A DNA stretch of 64,000 nt from Sphingomonas xanthus. GTDB lineage: Bacteria > Pseudomonadota > Alphaproteobacteria > Sphingomonadales > Sphingomonadaceae. Positions 35,105 to 42,960 of the stretch are shown one piece after another (position 1 is the first letter of the stretch; every line of letters starts with the position of its first letter). The notes under the pieces are model-generated. The model ran no database searches. It saw only the letters and a program-made list of their open reading frames with translations, and was not told the DNA's origin. The position numbers were made by a program, and so were the translations under genes. The stretch covers positions 434,001 through 498,000 of the forward strand of contig NZ_CP041659.1 of the NCBI RefSeq assembly GCF_007998985.1. Reading direction: 5' to 3'.

Positions 35105-35953
35105 ATGGCTTTCCCCCGCTTCCGTCGCCGCCCCTATACCGATTCCCGGTCCGAACCGGCCAGGGAGACGCCCGGCCAGTTCCTCCGCTCGCTTGCGCTG
35201 CTCGCCTTGCTCGCCTGGGCGCTGCGCAGCCTGGTGGTAGCACCATTCAGCATCCCTTCGGGGTCGATGCTGCCGACCATGATGATCGGCGACTATCTGT
35301 TCGTGAGCAAATGGCCCTATGGCTATTCGCGCGCCAGCTTCCCTTTTGGAATCCCCTCGTTCGATGGGCGGATCTTCGGCTCGGCCCCCGAGCGCGGCGA
35401 TATCGTCGTGTTTCGCGGCCCGGCCGGCGCCGACGTAGTGAAGCGGGTCGTCGGGCTTCCCGGCGACCGGATCGCGGTCAGTGGCGGACGGCTGATCCTC
35501 AACGGACGCGAAGTTCCTCGCCAGCGGATCGAGGATTTCGCGATGGAGGTTTCGGAGAACAGCCCGTGCCGTGTCGTTCCCCCCGCCAGTCCGATGATCC
35601 GGCCCGGACCGGAGGGAACGGCCGTGTGCATCTATCCCGCCTATCGCGAAACGCTGCCGGGCGGCGCAACCTACGTCGTGCTTGACCAGATCGATGTCAG
35701 TCCGGCGGACGATTTTCCCGAAACCATGGTGCCGCGGGACGCGGTTTTCGTGATGGGCGACAATCGCGACGACAGCCTCGACAGCCGCTATTCCCTCGGC
35801 TCGGGCGGAATGGGATTCGTTCCGCTGGACAATGTAGTCGGGCGCGCCGAGCTGGCGTTCTGGTCGACCGACGGCAGCGCGTCCTGGATCAATCCGATCA
35901 GCTGGTTCAGCGCGCTGCGCACCGACCGGCTCGCTACCGACTATCATCCATGA
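35105..35953 (+). CDS. lepB: Signal peptidase I
   Basis: 282 residues. One membrane helix near residues 28-46 (SLALLALLAWALRSLVVAPF), then the catalytic serine S54 in IPSGSMLPTMMIGDYLFV and the general-base lysine K113 in DVVKRVVGLPGDRI; VFVMGDNRDDSLDSRY is the third family box. It removes signal peptides from exported proteins at the outer face of the inner membrane. lepB-rnc-era overlap in series, a common bacterial operon. Confidence 0.96.
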   Translation: MAFPRFRRRPYTDSRSEPARETPGQFLRSLALLALLAWALRSLVVAPFSIPSGSMLPTMMIGDYLFVSKWPYGYSRASFPFGIPSFDGRIFGSAPERGDIVVFRGPAGADVVKRVVGLPGDRIAVSGGRLILNGREVPRQRIEDFAMEVSENSPCRVVPPASPMIRPGPEGTAVCIYPAYRETLPGGATYVVLDQIDVSPADDFPETMVPRDAVFVMGDNRDDSLDSRYSLGSGGMGFVPLDNVVGRAELAFWSTDGSASWINPISWFSALRTDRLATDYHP

Positions 35954-36612
35954 GCAAGCTGCCGACCTTCATCGCCGAAGCGCTGGGCGGGGCACCGAGC
36001 CAGCCGGCGCTATTCGAGCGGGCGCTGACCCATGGAAGCGCCGGCAAGGACACCTATGAGCGACTTGAGTTCCTTGGCGATCGGGTGCTTGGGCTGGTCG
36101 TCGCGGCCTGGCTTTATGAGCGTTTCCCCAGCGAACCCGAAGGCAAGATGAGCCGGCGCTACAATGCGCTGGTAGCGCGCGAAACCTGCGCCGAGGTCGG
36201 CCGCGTGCTCGGCCTTCCGCCGTTCATCCGGCTCGGCAAGCAGGCGCGCGAGGATAATGCGAGCATGAGCGACAATGTCGTCGGCGACGTCGTCGAGGCG
36301 AGCCTTGGCGCACTGTTCCTCGAAGGCGGCTTGGCGCCGGCGGACACCTTCATCCGCAAATATTGGTCGCCCTTCCTTGAAGGACAGCAGCGCGCCCCGG
36401 TCCATCCCAAGTCGGCGCTTCAGGAACTTGCCGCCGAGCGCAGGCTGGGGGTTCCCAATTATGAAATGCTGGCCCGCTTCGGCCCGCATCATGCGCCGCG
36501 CTTCCGGGTCAAGGTCGACCTTGGCCGCCATGGCGAAGCGGAAGCAGAAGGCGCCTCGAAGCAGGAAGCCGAAACCGCCGCCGCCGCGGCCTTGCTGGAG
36601 AAATTGTCATGA
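35950..36612 (+). CDS. rnc: Ribonuclease III
   Basis: 220 residues. Catalytic domain with the signature ERLEFLGDRVLGLVVAAWLY and DNVVGDVVEASLGALFLEGG (metal-binding acidic residues), then a C-terminal double-stranded RNA-binding domain (HPKSALQELAAERRLGVPNY, GASKQEAETAAAAALLEKL). It processes rRNA precursors and double-stranded RNA. Overlaps lepB and era by 4 bases each. Confidence 0.97.
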   Translation: MSKLPTFIAEALGGAPSQPALFERALTHGSAGKDTYERLEFLGDRVLGLVVAAWLYERFPSEPEGKMSRRYNALVARETCAEVGRVLGLPPFIRLGKQAREDNASMSDNVVGDVVEASLGALFLEGGLAPADTFIRKYWSPFLEGQQRAPVHPKSALQELAAERRLGVPNYEMLARFGPHHAPRFRVKVDLGRHGEAEAEGASKQEAETAAAAALLEKLS

Positions 36613-37499
36613 GCCGCTGTGGCCTCGTCGCCGTGCTTGGCGCCCCCAATGCCGGCAAGTCCACTTTGGTCAATGCGCTGGTCGGGCAGAAGGTGGCGAT
36701 TGTCAGCCCCAAGGCGCAGACGACGCGCGCGCGACTGATGGGCATCGCCATCGCGGGTGATGCCCAACTGATGCTGGTCGACACGCCAGGCATCTTCAAT
36801 CCCAACCGCCGGCTCGACCGGGCGATGGTCAAGGCAGCCTGGGAAGGCGCCGACGACGCCGACCGCCTGGTGCTGGTGGTCGACGCGGCGGCGAAGGTCG
36901 GGCCGCGGGTCGAGCAGGTGCTGGCCGGGGTCGAAGCCCGGCCGGAGCCGAAAATCTTCGTCCTCAATAAGGTCGATATCGCCAGGAAGGACGACCTGCT
37001 TGTCCTCGCCGCGCGGCTTGCCGAGCGGCTGAAGCCCGAAGCGGTGTTCATGGTGGCGGCATCGACCGGCGACGGTGTGCCCGAACTGAAGGCGCATCTC
37101 GCCGGGGCGATGCCCGAGGGGCCATGGCATTTTCCCGAAGACCAGTTAACCGACGTCACCGACCGGATGGTCGCGGCGGAAATGACCCGCGAACAGCTTT
37201 ACCTGCAGCTTCATGCCGAGCTTCCCTACGCCGCCGCGGTGGTCACCGAACAATGGGAGGACCGCAAGGACGGATCGACCATGATCCACCAGCAGATCAT
37301 GATCGAACGCGACAGCCAGAAGGGGATCGTCGTCGGCAAGGGCGGCGCCCGGCTGAAGGCGATCGGCGCCGCGGCGCGCGAGGCGATTGCCGAGCATCTT
37401 GGCCGCAAGGTCCACCTGTTCCTTCACGTCAAGGTCAACCCGCGCTGGGGCGAGGACCGCGACATCTATCAGGACATGGGACTGGACTGGAGCGAATAG
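36609..37499 (+). CDS. era: GTPase Era
   Basis: 296 residues. G1 GAPNAGKSTLVNALVGQKVA, G3 DTPG, G4 NKVD, then a C-terminal KH domain with GIVVGKGGARLKAIGAAARE. Era binds the 3' end of 16S rRNA and is needed for 30S maturation. Last gene of lepB-rnc-era. Confidence 0.98.
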   Translation: MSRCGLVAVLGAPNAGKSTLVNALVGQKVAIVSPKAQTTRARLMGIAIAGDAQLMLVDTPGIFNPNRRLDRAMVKAAWEGADDADRLVLVVDAAAKVGPRVEQVLAGVEARPEPKIFVLNKVDIARKDDLLVLAARLAERLKPEAVFMVAASTGDGVPELKAHLAGAMPEGPWHFPEDQLTDVTDRMVAAEMTREQLYLQLHAELPYAAAVVTEQWEDRKDGSTMIHQQIMIERDSQKGIVVGKGGARLKAIGAAAREAIAEHLGRKVHLFLHVKVNPRWGEDRDIYQDMGLDWSE

Positions 37500-37514
37500 C
37501 GCCACCGCGCCCGG

Positions 37515-38219
37515 TCAACCGGCGAGCAGCTCGTCCACCCAGGCGGGCACCTCGGTCCCCGCCGGCCCGTAACGCCGCTCGTCGAAAAAGATGCTGCCCT
37601 GGCTCGGCTCAAGGTTAATTTCCAGCGTGCTGGCGCCGCGATAGCGCGCGGTCCGGACGAAGCCGGCCGCGGGATAGACCGCGCCCGAAGTCCCGATCGA
37701 GACGAACAGGTCGGCGCGAAGCAGCGCGGCGTCGATCTGGTCCATTCCATAGGGAATTTCGCCGAACCAGACGATGTCCGGGCGAACCATGCCGTAGGTC
37801 GCGCAGGACGGGCATTGTGCCGCGGCGCCCATCATCCCTTCCCAGCCAAACCGCTCGTTACAGCGCAGGCACCAGCCATTGTTCAGCGCCCCATGCATGT
37901 GCAGCAGCCTTTGCGAGCCGGCACGTTCGTGAAGGTCGTCGACATTCTGCGTCACCAGCAGCAGTTCGCCAGGCCACTCGTGATCGAGCCGGGCCAGTGC
38001 CTGGTGCGCGGCATTGGGTCCGACCTTGCCCAGCCGGGCGCGGCGTGCATCGTAGAAAGCGTGGACCAGTTCCGGATCGCGGGCGAACCCTTCGGGCGTC
38101 GCCACATCTTCGACCCGATGGCCTTCCCAAAGCCCGTCCGGCCCGCGGAAGGTGGCGACCCCGCTTTCCGCGCTGACGCCCGCGCCGGTGAGGATCAAAA
38201 TGTTGCGAATCCCGGTCAT
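37515..38219 (-). CDS. cobB: NAD-dependent protein deacylase (sirtuin, CobB type)
   Basis: 234 residues. NAD-binding GAGVSAESGVATFRGPDGLW, TQNVDDLHERAG, catalytic histidine in LHMHGALNNGWC, zinc cysteines CLRC and CPSC, and VWFGEIPY. FYDARRARL carries the Tyr and Arg (Y-x-x-R) that in CobB and SIRT5 favour succinyl-lysine, so it may remove both acetyl and succinyl groups. Convergent with era. Confidence 0.93.
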   Translation of the reverse strand: MTGIRNILILTGAGVSAESGVATFRGPDGLWEGHRVEDVATPEGFARDPELVHAFYDARRARLGKVGPNAAHQALARLDHEWPGELLLVTQNVDDLHERAGSQRLLHMHGALNNGWCLRCNERFGWEGMMGAAAQCPSCATYGMVRPDIVWFGEIPYGMDQIDAALLRADLFVSIGTSGAVYPAAGFVRTARYRGASTLEINLEPSQGSIFFDERRYGPAGTEVPAWVDELLAG

Positions 38220-38288
38220 TCCGGCACCCTAGCGGAACTGGAAAGCAGGTCAGCCTTTTCCCATATCGAAAAGGAAGGGACGCTTGCG

Positions 38289-38552
38289 ATGGCCGGTGGA
38301 TGGACCCGCGACGGCGCGGTGCAGGAGCAGATCGAAGATACGGTGAACGATGCCGTTGCTATAGCCCGCTTGCGAATGCCCGCAGGCGAAAGCGCGGAGG
38401 AATGCGACGATTGCGGCGACCTGATCCCTGAGCGGCGCCGGTCCGCCCTTCCCGGAGTGCGGACTTGCGTCGTCTGCCAGGCGGAACGCGACAAGGCGGT
38501 GGTGCATTCAACCTTCAACCGGCGCGGCAGCAAGGACAGCCAGCTTCGCTAA
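38289..38552 (+). CDS. DksA/TraR-type C4 zinc finger protein
   Basis: 87 residues from the ATG at 38289, with AAGGAAGGG upstream. Four zinc-binding cysteines: C39, C42 (CDDC), C60 and C63 (CVVC). The short N-terminal helix (residues 10-30) and lack of the long DksA coiled-coil tip place it with TraR/YbiI-like small proteins that bind the RNA polymerase secondary channel. Function here is inferred from the family. Confidence 0.85.
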   Translation: MAGGWTRDGAVQEQIEDTVNDAVAIARLRMPAGESAEECDDCGDLIPERRRSALPGVRTCVVCQAERDKAVVHSTFNRRGSKDSQLR

Positions 38553-38558
38553 GAATAT

Positions 38559-38572
38559 TGACACTTGTGTCA
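38559..38572. promoter_or_regulatory. Perfect palindrome TGACAC-TT-GTGTCA, likely operator
   Basis: Perfect 6-bp arms around TT, located 20 bases before the thioesterase start and 6 bases after the zinc-finger stop. Its left half doubles as a TTGACA -35-like element. This type of symmetry suits a TetR-like repressor; no such gene is adjacent. Confidence 0.45.
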
Positions 38573-38592
38573 GCAACACCCAGTTTGAGGTC

Positions 38593-38988
38593 ATGGCCGA
38601 AGCCACTTATCACCATCCGATCGGCATCACGCCCGACGACATCGACCATATGGGTCATGTCAACAACAGCGTGTATCTGAAGTGGGTCCAGGAAGCGGTC
38701 ATCCGCTACTGGGAGAAGGTCGCTCCGCCGGAGGCGGTTGCGCAGCATCTGTGGATCGCGCTCAGCCATGAGATCATGTACCGCCGCCCGACCTTCCTCG
38801 AAGACCTGGTGGTCGCGGACGTGATCGCCGAAAAGGTGGAGGGCGCGCGCGCCTTCTTCACCACGGTCATCAAGCGCGGCGAGGTAGTGCTTGCCGAGGT
38901 GAAGAGCAGCTGGTGCTGCCTCGATGCCGTGTCGAAGCGGCCGGTGAGACTAGCCCGCGACATCGCCGCGCGCTTCCTCGCGGACTGA
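38593..38988 (+). CDS. Acyl-CoA thioesterase, hotdog fold (4HBT type)
   Basis: 131 residues, one hotdog domain. DIDHMGHVNNSVYLKWVQEA is the classic 4-hydroxybenzoyl-CoA thioesterase-like motif with the catalytic Asp (or H-M-G-H-V-N). It probably hydrolyses an acyl-CoA or acyl-ACP; the substrate is not evident. A palindromic operator candidate lies directly upstream. Confidence 0.85.
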   Translation: MAEATYHHPIGITPDDIDHMGHVNNSVYLKWVQEAVIRYWEKVAPPEAVAQHLWIALSHEIMYRRPTFLEDLVVADVIAEKVEGARAFFTTVIKRGEVVLAEVKSSWCCLDAVSKRPVRLARDIAARFLAD

Positions 38989-39025
38989 ATTTTCCCTGCC
39001 GATTTTCCACCTTTTTGAGGCAAAA

Positions 39026-39064
39026 CTGGCTTTTTTATTAATTCTAGGTTAATAGAAAAGCCAG
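39026..39064. repeat. AT-rich inverted repeat, 16-bp arms, one mismatch
   Basis: Arms at 39026-39041 and 39049-39064 (outer CTGGC/GCCAG, inner T-rich and ATTAA/TTAAT), loop 7 bases. One mismatched pair. It follows the thioesterase stop by 37 bases and precedes the next gene by 108 bases. Its AT content contrasts with the GC-rich surroundings. A terminator acting on both strands or a protein-binding site are both possible. Confidence 0.6.
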
Positions 39065-39172
39065 ACGCATAGAAGCGTCCTGTCGGGGGCGGACACACGA
39101 TCGCGGCGATCCCGCCGGCTTGCCGCCCCTTTTTAGCTTTCGAATCCAGACGATCGAAGCAGGAGGAACATC

Positions 39173-39610
39173 ATGAAAAGATTTATTGCCGCGGCTACGG
39201 CCGCGACGATCGCTGCTGCCGTACCCGCGGCGGCCCAGCAATTGCCGCTCGCAAGCGGCGAATATTGGGAAATCACGGCAGTCGATGTCGAGGACGGGCA
39301 GGGCATTACCTATGCCAACTGGCTGGCAAGCGAATGGCGCCGCTTCAACGACTTTGCCAAGACGCAGGGATGGATCAGCGATTATGACATCCTCGCCAAT
39401 GTCCATAACCGCGAGGGCGAAGGCGATTTCTACCTGGTCGTCAAATATAAGAACCTTCCCGACGGCGCCGAGCAAGAGCGCCGCAATGTCGCATTCCGCG
39501 AGAAGATGCAGCGTTCGGACTCGCAGCTTGCCCAGGAAAGTGGGGGCCGAGCGAAATATCGTCACGTACTTGGCAGCATGCTGCTGCAGGAAATGAATTT
39601 CCGCAACTGA
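39173..39610 (+). CDS. Exported protein of unknown function
   Basis: 145 residues. Signal peptide (MKRFIAAATAATIAAAVPAA, cut after AQQ-like site), then a compact alpha/beta domain: EYWEITAVDVEDGQGITYAN, WLASEWRRFNDFAKTQGWIS, EGDFYLVVKYKNLPDGAEQE. The pattern recalls a small ferredoxin-like ABM-type fold, but this was not verified. A strong ribosome-binding site (AGGAGGAA) precedes the ATG. No partner gene. Confidence 0.8.
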   Translation: MKRFIAAATAATIAAAVPAAAQQLPLASGEYWEITAVDVEDGQGITYANWLASEWRRFNDFAKTQGWISDYDILANVHNREGEGDFYLVVKYKNLPDGAEQERRNVAFREKMQRSDSQLAQESGGRAKYRHVLGSMLLQEMNFRN

Positions 39611-39636
39611 GCCGGCAAGGTCTTGCCAGCCGCTGA

Positions 39637-39685
39637 CATGGCCGGCGCCGGCTCCCCGTTGCACGGGCGCCGGCGGTCGGCCATG
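39637..39685. terminator. GC-rich hairpin between the exported protein gene and dapB
   Basis: CATGGCCG at 39637-39644 pairs with CGGCCATG at 39678-39685, with further pairing of GCGCCGGC-like blocks inside. No T-run, so it may be a Rho-dependent or weak terminator. Confidence 0.35.
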
Positions 39686-39693
39686 ATCGGGCG

Positions 39694-40407
39694 ATGCGCA
39701 CCAACCAGCAATCTCTCCGCATCGCCCTCTTCGCCCCGCGCGGGCGGATGGGCCAAGCCATAGCGCGGGCGGTCGCAGATGACGACGGGTTCGCCATCGC
39801 CGACGATCATGGCGATGTGCTGATCGACTTTTCGGCGCCGGAAGCGCTGCGCGCCAGCCTCGACCGGGCGGTCAGCGCTGGCGTTCCGCTGCTGGTCGGC
39901 ACGACTGGCCTCGACGAGGGCCATGACTCGCTGATCGCCGAGGCAGCAAAGATCGTGCCGGTCCTGAAAGCGCCCAACACCTCGCTTGGCGTCGCGCTGC
40001 TCACCGACCTTGTCGAACGGGCGGCGCGTGTGCTCGACGGTTCAGGCTGGGATGTCGAGATCGTCGAGGCCCACCATGCCAAAAAGGCCGACGCGCCCTC
40101 GGGTACCGCGCTTCACCTCGGTGCGGCGATCGAGCGCGGGCGCGGCGAGGACGCCAAGGAAGAAGTCGGTCGCTACGGCACTGGCCTCCAGCGCGAAACC
40201 GGAAGCATCGGCTATGCCGCGGTGCGCGGCGGGACCGTCGCGGGCGATCATGAAGTCATGTTCCTTGGACGTGACGAACGGCTGATCCTGTCGCACCGGG
40301 CCGAGACCCGCACGATCTTCGCCCGTGGCGCGCTCGCCGCCGCCCGTTTCCTCCACGGCAAGCCGCCGGGGCTTTACACGATGCGCGACGTCATCGACGC
40401 CGCATGA
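39694..40407 (+). CDS. dapB: 4-hydroxy-tetrahydrodipicolinate reductase
   Basis: 237 residues. FAPRGRMGQAIARAV (nucleotide-binding), VLIDFSAPEAL, LVGTTGL, APNTSLGVALLTDLV and the catalytic VEAHHAKKADAPSGTALHLG. It makes tetrahydrodipicolinate for lysine and diaminopimelate synthesis. The nth start overlaps its stop by 4 bases. Confidence 0.96.
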   Translation: MRTNQQSLRIALFAPRGRMGQAIARAVADDDGFAIADDHGDVLIDFSAPEALRASLDRAVSAGVPLLVGTTGLDEGHDSLIAEAAKIVPVLKAPNTSLGVALLTDLVERAARVLDGSGWDVEIVEAHHAKKADAPSGTALHLGAAIERGRGEDAKEEVGRYGTGLQRETGSIGYAAVRGGTVAGDHEVMFLGRDERLILSHRAETRTIFARGALAAARFLHGKPPGLYTMRDVIDAA

Positions 40408-41075
40408 AGAAGCCGGAGGTTTTCGAATTCTTTCGCCGTCTGGCGGAGGCCAATCCCGCGCCCGAAACCGAACTGGAGTTCGGCAACCCCTATCAGCTGG
40501 TCGTCGCCGTAGCCCTGTCGGCACAGGCCACCGATGTCGGGGTCAATAAGGCGACCCGCGCGCTTTTCGCCAGGGTCGAGACGCCGCAGCAGATGCTGGA
40601 TCTGGGCGAAGACGGGCTCAAGGAGCACATCAAGACCATCGGCCTGTACAATACCAAGGCGAAGAATGTCATCGCCGCAGCGCGTCTGCTGGTCGATGAG
40701 TTCGGCGGCAAGGTGCCGCAGAACCGCGACGCGCTGGAGCGGCTCCCCGGGGTCGGCCGAAAAACAGCCAACGTTGTTCTCAATTGCGCCTTCGGGCAGG
40801 AGACCTTCGCGGTCGATACGCACATCTTCCGGGTCGGCAACCGCACCGGGCTGGCACGGGGCAAGACCCCGCTGGCGGTCGAACTGAAGCTGGAAAAGAT
40901 GGTGCCGGCACCGTTCCGGCAGGGCGCGCATCACTGGCTGATCCTGCACGGGCGTTACATCTGCAAGGCGCGCACGCCCGAATGCTGGCGCTGTCCGGTC
41001 GCGGACCTTTGCGCCTACAAGCCCAAAATGCCCGCCCCCCGATCTAGGTCCAGCGCCGTTCGAGCCGCTGGCTAA
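40404..41075 (+). CDS. nth: Endonuclease III
   Basis: 223 residues. HhH-GPD fold: VALSAQATDVGVNKATRALF, LPGVGRKTANVVLNCAFGQ, FAVDTHIFRVGNRTGLARG with the catalytic Asp, and the 4Fe-4S cysteine set C-x6-C-x2-C-x5-C in CKARTPECWRCPVADLC. It removes oxidised pyrimidines from DNA. Its last 32 bases overlap the end of alr on the other strand. Confidence 0.96.
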   Translation: MKKPEVFEFFRRLAEANPAPETELEFGNPYQLVVAVALSAQATDVGVNKATRALFARVETPQQMLDLGEDGLKEHIKTIGLYNTKAKNVIAAARLLVDEFGGKVPQNRDALERLPGVGRKTANVVLNCAFGQETFAVDTHIFRVGNRTGLARGKTPLAVELKLEKMVPAPFRQGAHHWLILHGRYICKARTPECWRCPVADLCAYKPKMPAPRSRSSAVRAAG

Positions 41076-42075
41076 GCCCGGTCAGCAATTCATATTGCGA
41101 CAGGCCTGAAACCTCGGCGGCCTCGGGAAGGCTATAGTCGAGCGTCACCCAGTCGCCTTCGCCTAGCTCCGGTGCCGCGGAAACGTCAATCGCGATGAGA
41201 TCCATCGAAACGCGCCCGACCAGCGGCAGCGGCCGGGTGCCCGCCCTGGCCGCGCCTTTACCCGTGAAGCAGCGCAGATATCCGTCGGCATAGCCGATGT
41301 TGATGATCGCGACCTCGGTATTGGCGGTCGCCGTCCAAGTCGCGCCATAGCCGCAGCTTTCGCCCGCAGGGATGGTCCGGCGCTGGACGATTTCCGCTTC
41401 GGGAAAGGCAACCTGCACGATATGCCCGGCAGCTTCCCCGCGCGGCACCCCGCCGTAGAGCGCAAGGCCCGGGCGGACGAGGTCGAAGCTATAATCGCGG
41501 CCAAGGCAGATGCCGGCGCTGTTGGCGATCGCATAGCGGCGCGCCGTCACGCTTGCGGCGATGGCCGCGAACCGGTCGCGCTGCACATGGTTCATGACAT
41601 TGTCTTCATCGGCGCAGGAAAGGTGGCTGTGCAGCGTGTCGATGGCCAGGCCATCGAGCAGGCCGATCTCATCGCTGCGCAGGCCGAGCCGGTTCATGCC
41701 GGTATCGACCATCACGTCGCACGGGCGCCCACCGCATTCGGCTTTCCATCGCTGGACCTGTTCGGCCGTGTTGAGCACCGGGCGGGCCTTACCGCCGAGC
41801 GCAGCGGCCATGTCCTTCGGCCCGACTCCGTGGAGCACCGCGACGCGCGCATCTCCCGGCAATGGCCCAAGCGCCTCCGCTTCGGCCCAGGTCGACACGA
41901 AAAAGTCGCGACAGCCGACATCGGCCAGCAGCCGAGTTACCTCGACCGCGCCCAGGCCATAGCCGTCGGCCTTGACCGCGGCGCCTGCGGCGACCCCGGC
42001 GGTGCGCTGGAGCCAGCGCCAATTTTCCTGGAGGGCGGCGGGATCGAGGCGAAGACGAAGGGCGCGGTGAGTCAC
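41044..42075 (-). CDS. alr: Alanine racemase
   Basis: 343 residues. PLP lysine in AAVKADGYGLGAVEVTRLL; the second catalytic residue Tyr in AGESCGYGATWTA; MVDTGMNRLGL and RVSMDLIAIDVS are further family blocks. It supplies D-alanine for peptidoglycan. Convergent with nth, sharing a 32-base 3' overlap. Confidence 0.94.
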   Translation of the reverse strand: MTHRALRLRLDPAALQENWRWLQRTAGVAAGAAVKADGYGLGAVEVTRLLADVGCRDFFVSTWAEAEALGPLPGDARVAVLHGVGPKDMAAALGGKARPVLNTAEQVQRWKAECGGRPCDVMVDTGMNRLGLRSDEIGLLDGLAIDTLHSHLSCADEDNVMNHVQRDRFAAIAASVTARRYAIANSAGICLGRDYSFDLVRPGLALYGGVPRGEAAGHIVQVAFPEAEIVQRRTIPAGESCGYGATWTATANTEVAIINIGYADGYLRCFTGKGAARAGTRPLPLVGRVSMDLIAIDVSAAPELGEGDWVTLDYSLPEAAEVSGLSQYELLTGLSQRLERRWT

Positions 42076-42084
42076 CCGCGTTGC

Positions 42085-42471
42085 CTAGCCAGCGCCATGG
42101 GAGTCGTCGAGGGCCGCCTTTGCCCGATCCCAATTGCGTCCGTCGAACTGCGCGATTTCAAGGGCGGGCGGCGAGTCGAGGCAATGGGCATTGACGCTCC
42201 ACGCGCCGGGATGGCTGCGCGGCTGGTAAAAGCTCTTCACCCCGCACGTCGCGCAGAACAGGTGGTTCGCTGCCCCCGTGCCGAAACTATACCCGGTCAG
42301 CGACTGTTCGCCCGACGACAGGGTAAAGTCCGCATGGGGAACGATGATGTGCAGAAAGCCGGTCATCGAACAGACGGAACAATTGCAGTTCAGCGCAGGC
42401 AGCGGGGGATCGGGGACGCGCGCCCGAAACCGCACCGCGCCGCAATGACATCCGCCCGATATTTCGATCAT
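42085..42471 (-). CDS. GFA family protein (glutathione-dependent formaldehyde-activating type fold)
   Basis: 128 residues from the ATG at 42471. Zinc-binding cysteines in GGCHCGAVRF, NCNCSVCSMTG and LFCATCGVKSFY; WSVNAHCLD follows. GFA-fold proteins are Mss4-like zinc proteins; glutathione-dependent formaldehyde chemistry is proven only for a few, so function is left open. Nine bases downstream lies the convergent side of alr on the same strand. Confidence 0.85.
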   Translation of the reverse strand: MIEISGGCHCGAVRFRARVPDPPLPALNCNCSVCSMTGFLHIIVPHADFTLSSGEQSLTGYSFGTGAANHLFCATCGVKSFYQPRSHPGAWSVNAHCLDSPPALEIAQFDGRNWDRAKAALDDSHGAG

Positions 42472-42503
42472 GGGCGATGCTATGCGGCGCGGTGCGCCTT
42501 CAA

Positions 42504-42827
42504 TCAACGGGCAGCGAGGGCAAACTGCCCGCTGGATGACGCGGCGATATGCGCCCTGGCGGCCGCCGATGCGTGGGCGAAGGTTTCGGTACGGCAGCGG
42601 CGGAGCGCGTTCTGTCCCTTGAGGTCGGCGGGCGACGCCGAACCGCAAATATCGGCAGCGGCGTGCCTCAGACGCTGATCGAGCGTCCGTTGCCCCTCGG
42701 CGGTGTTGAGGTCGATCCCGGCCAGCGGAACGGCGACGCTGACAGGCGCGCTGACCGGCGCTTCGAGCTGGGCGAAGGCGGGCGCGGCGGTGAAGGCAAG
42801 GAGCCCGGCGAGAAACATCTTGGTCAT
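42504..42827 (-). CDS. UrcA family protein
   Basis: 107 residues from the ATG at 42827, with AAAGGAA upstream. Signal peptide (MTKMFLAGLLAFTAAPAFAQ), then VSVAVPLAGIDLNTAEGQRT and RHAAADICGS, ending in CRTETFAHASAAA: the UrcA pattern with two cysteines. UrcA proteins are small exported proteins frequent in sphingomonads and caulobacters; role unknown. Divergent from a LysR gene with a perfect palindrome between them. Confidence 0.83.
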   Translation of the reverse strand: MTKMFLAGLLAFTAAPAFAQLEAPVSAPVSVAVPLAGIDLNTAEGQRTLDQRLRHAAADICGSASPADLKGQNALRRCRTETFAHASAAARAHIAASSSGQFALAAR

Positions 42828-42909
42828 GTCGCATTCCTTTTCGGATGTGATGCGACGATCCAAATAGGCCGGCAGTCCAGTTGCGAAAAGCAACGATAAT
42901 GACTTACCG

Positions 42910-42927
42910 TTCTGCAATATTGCAGAA
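42910..42927. promoter_or_regulatory. Perfect 18-bp palindrome, likely LysR operator
   Basis: TTCTGCAATATTGCAGAA is its own reverse complement and contains a T-N11-A LysR core. It lies 83 bases from the urcA start and 34 bases from the lysR start, in their divergent gap. Confidence 0.6.
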
Positions 42928-42960
42928 TGCCGAAAAGGCGCAGATCATGTCAGGGGGGGC

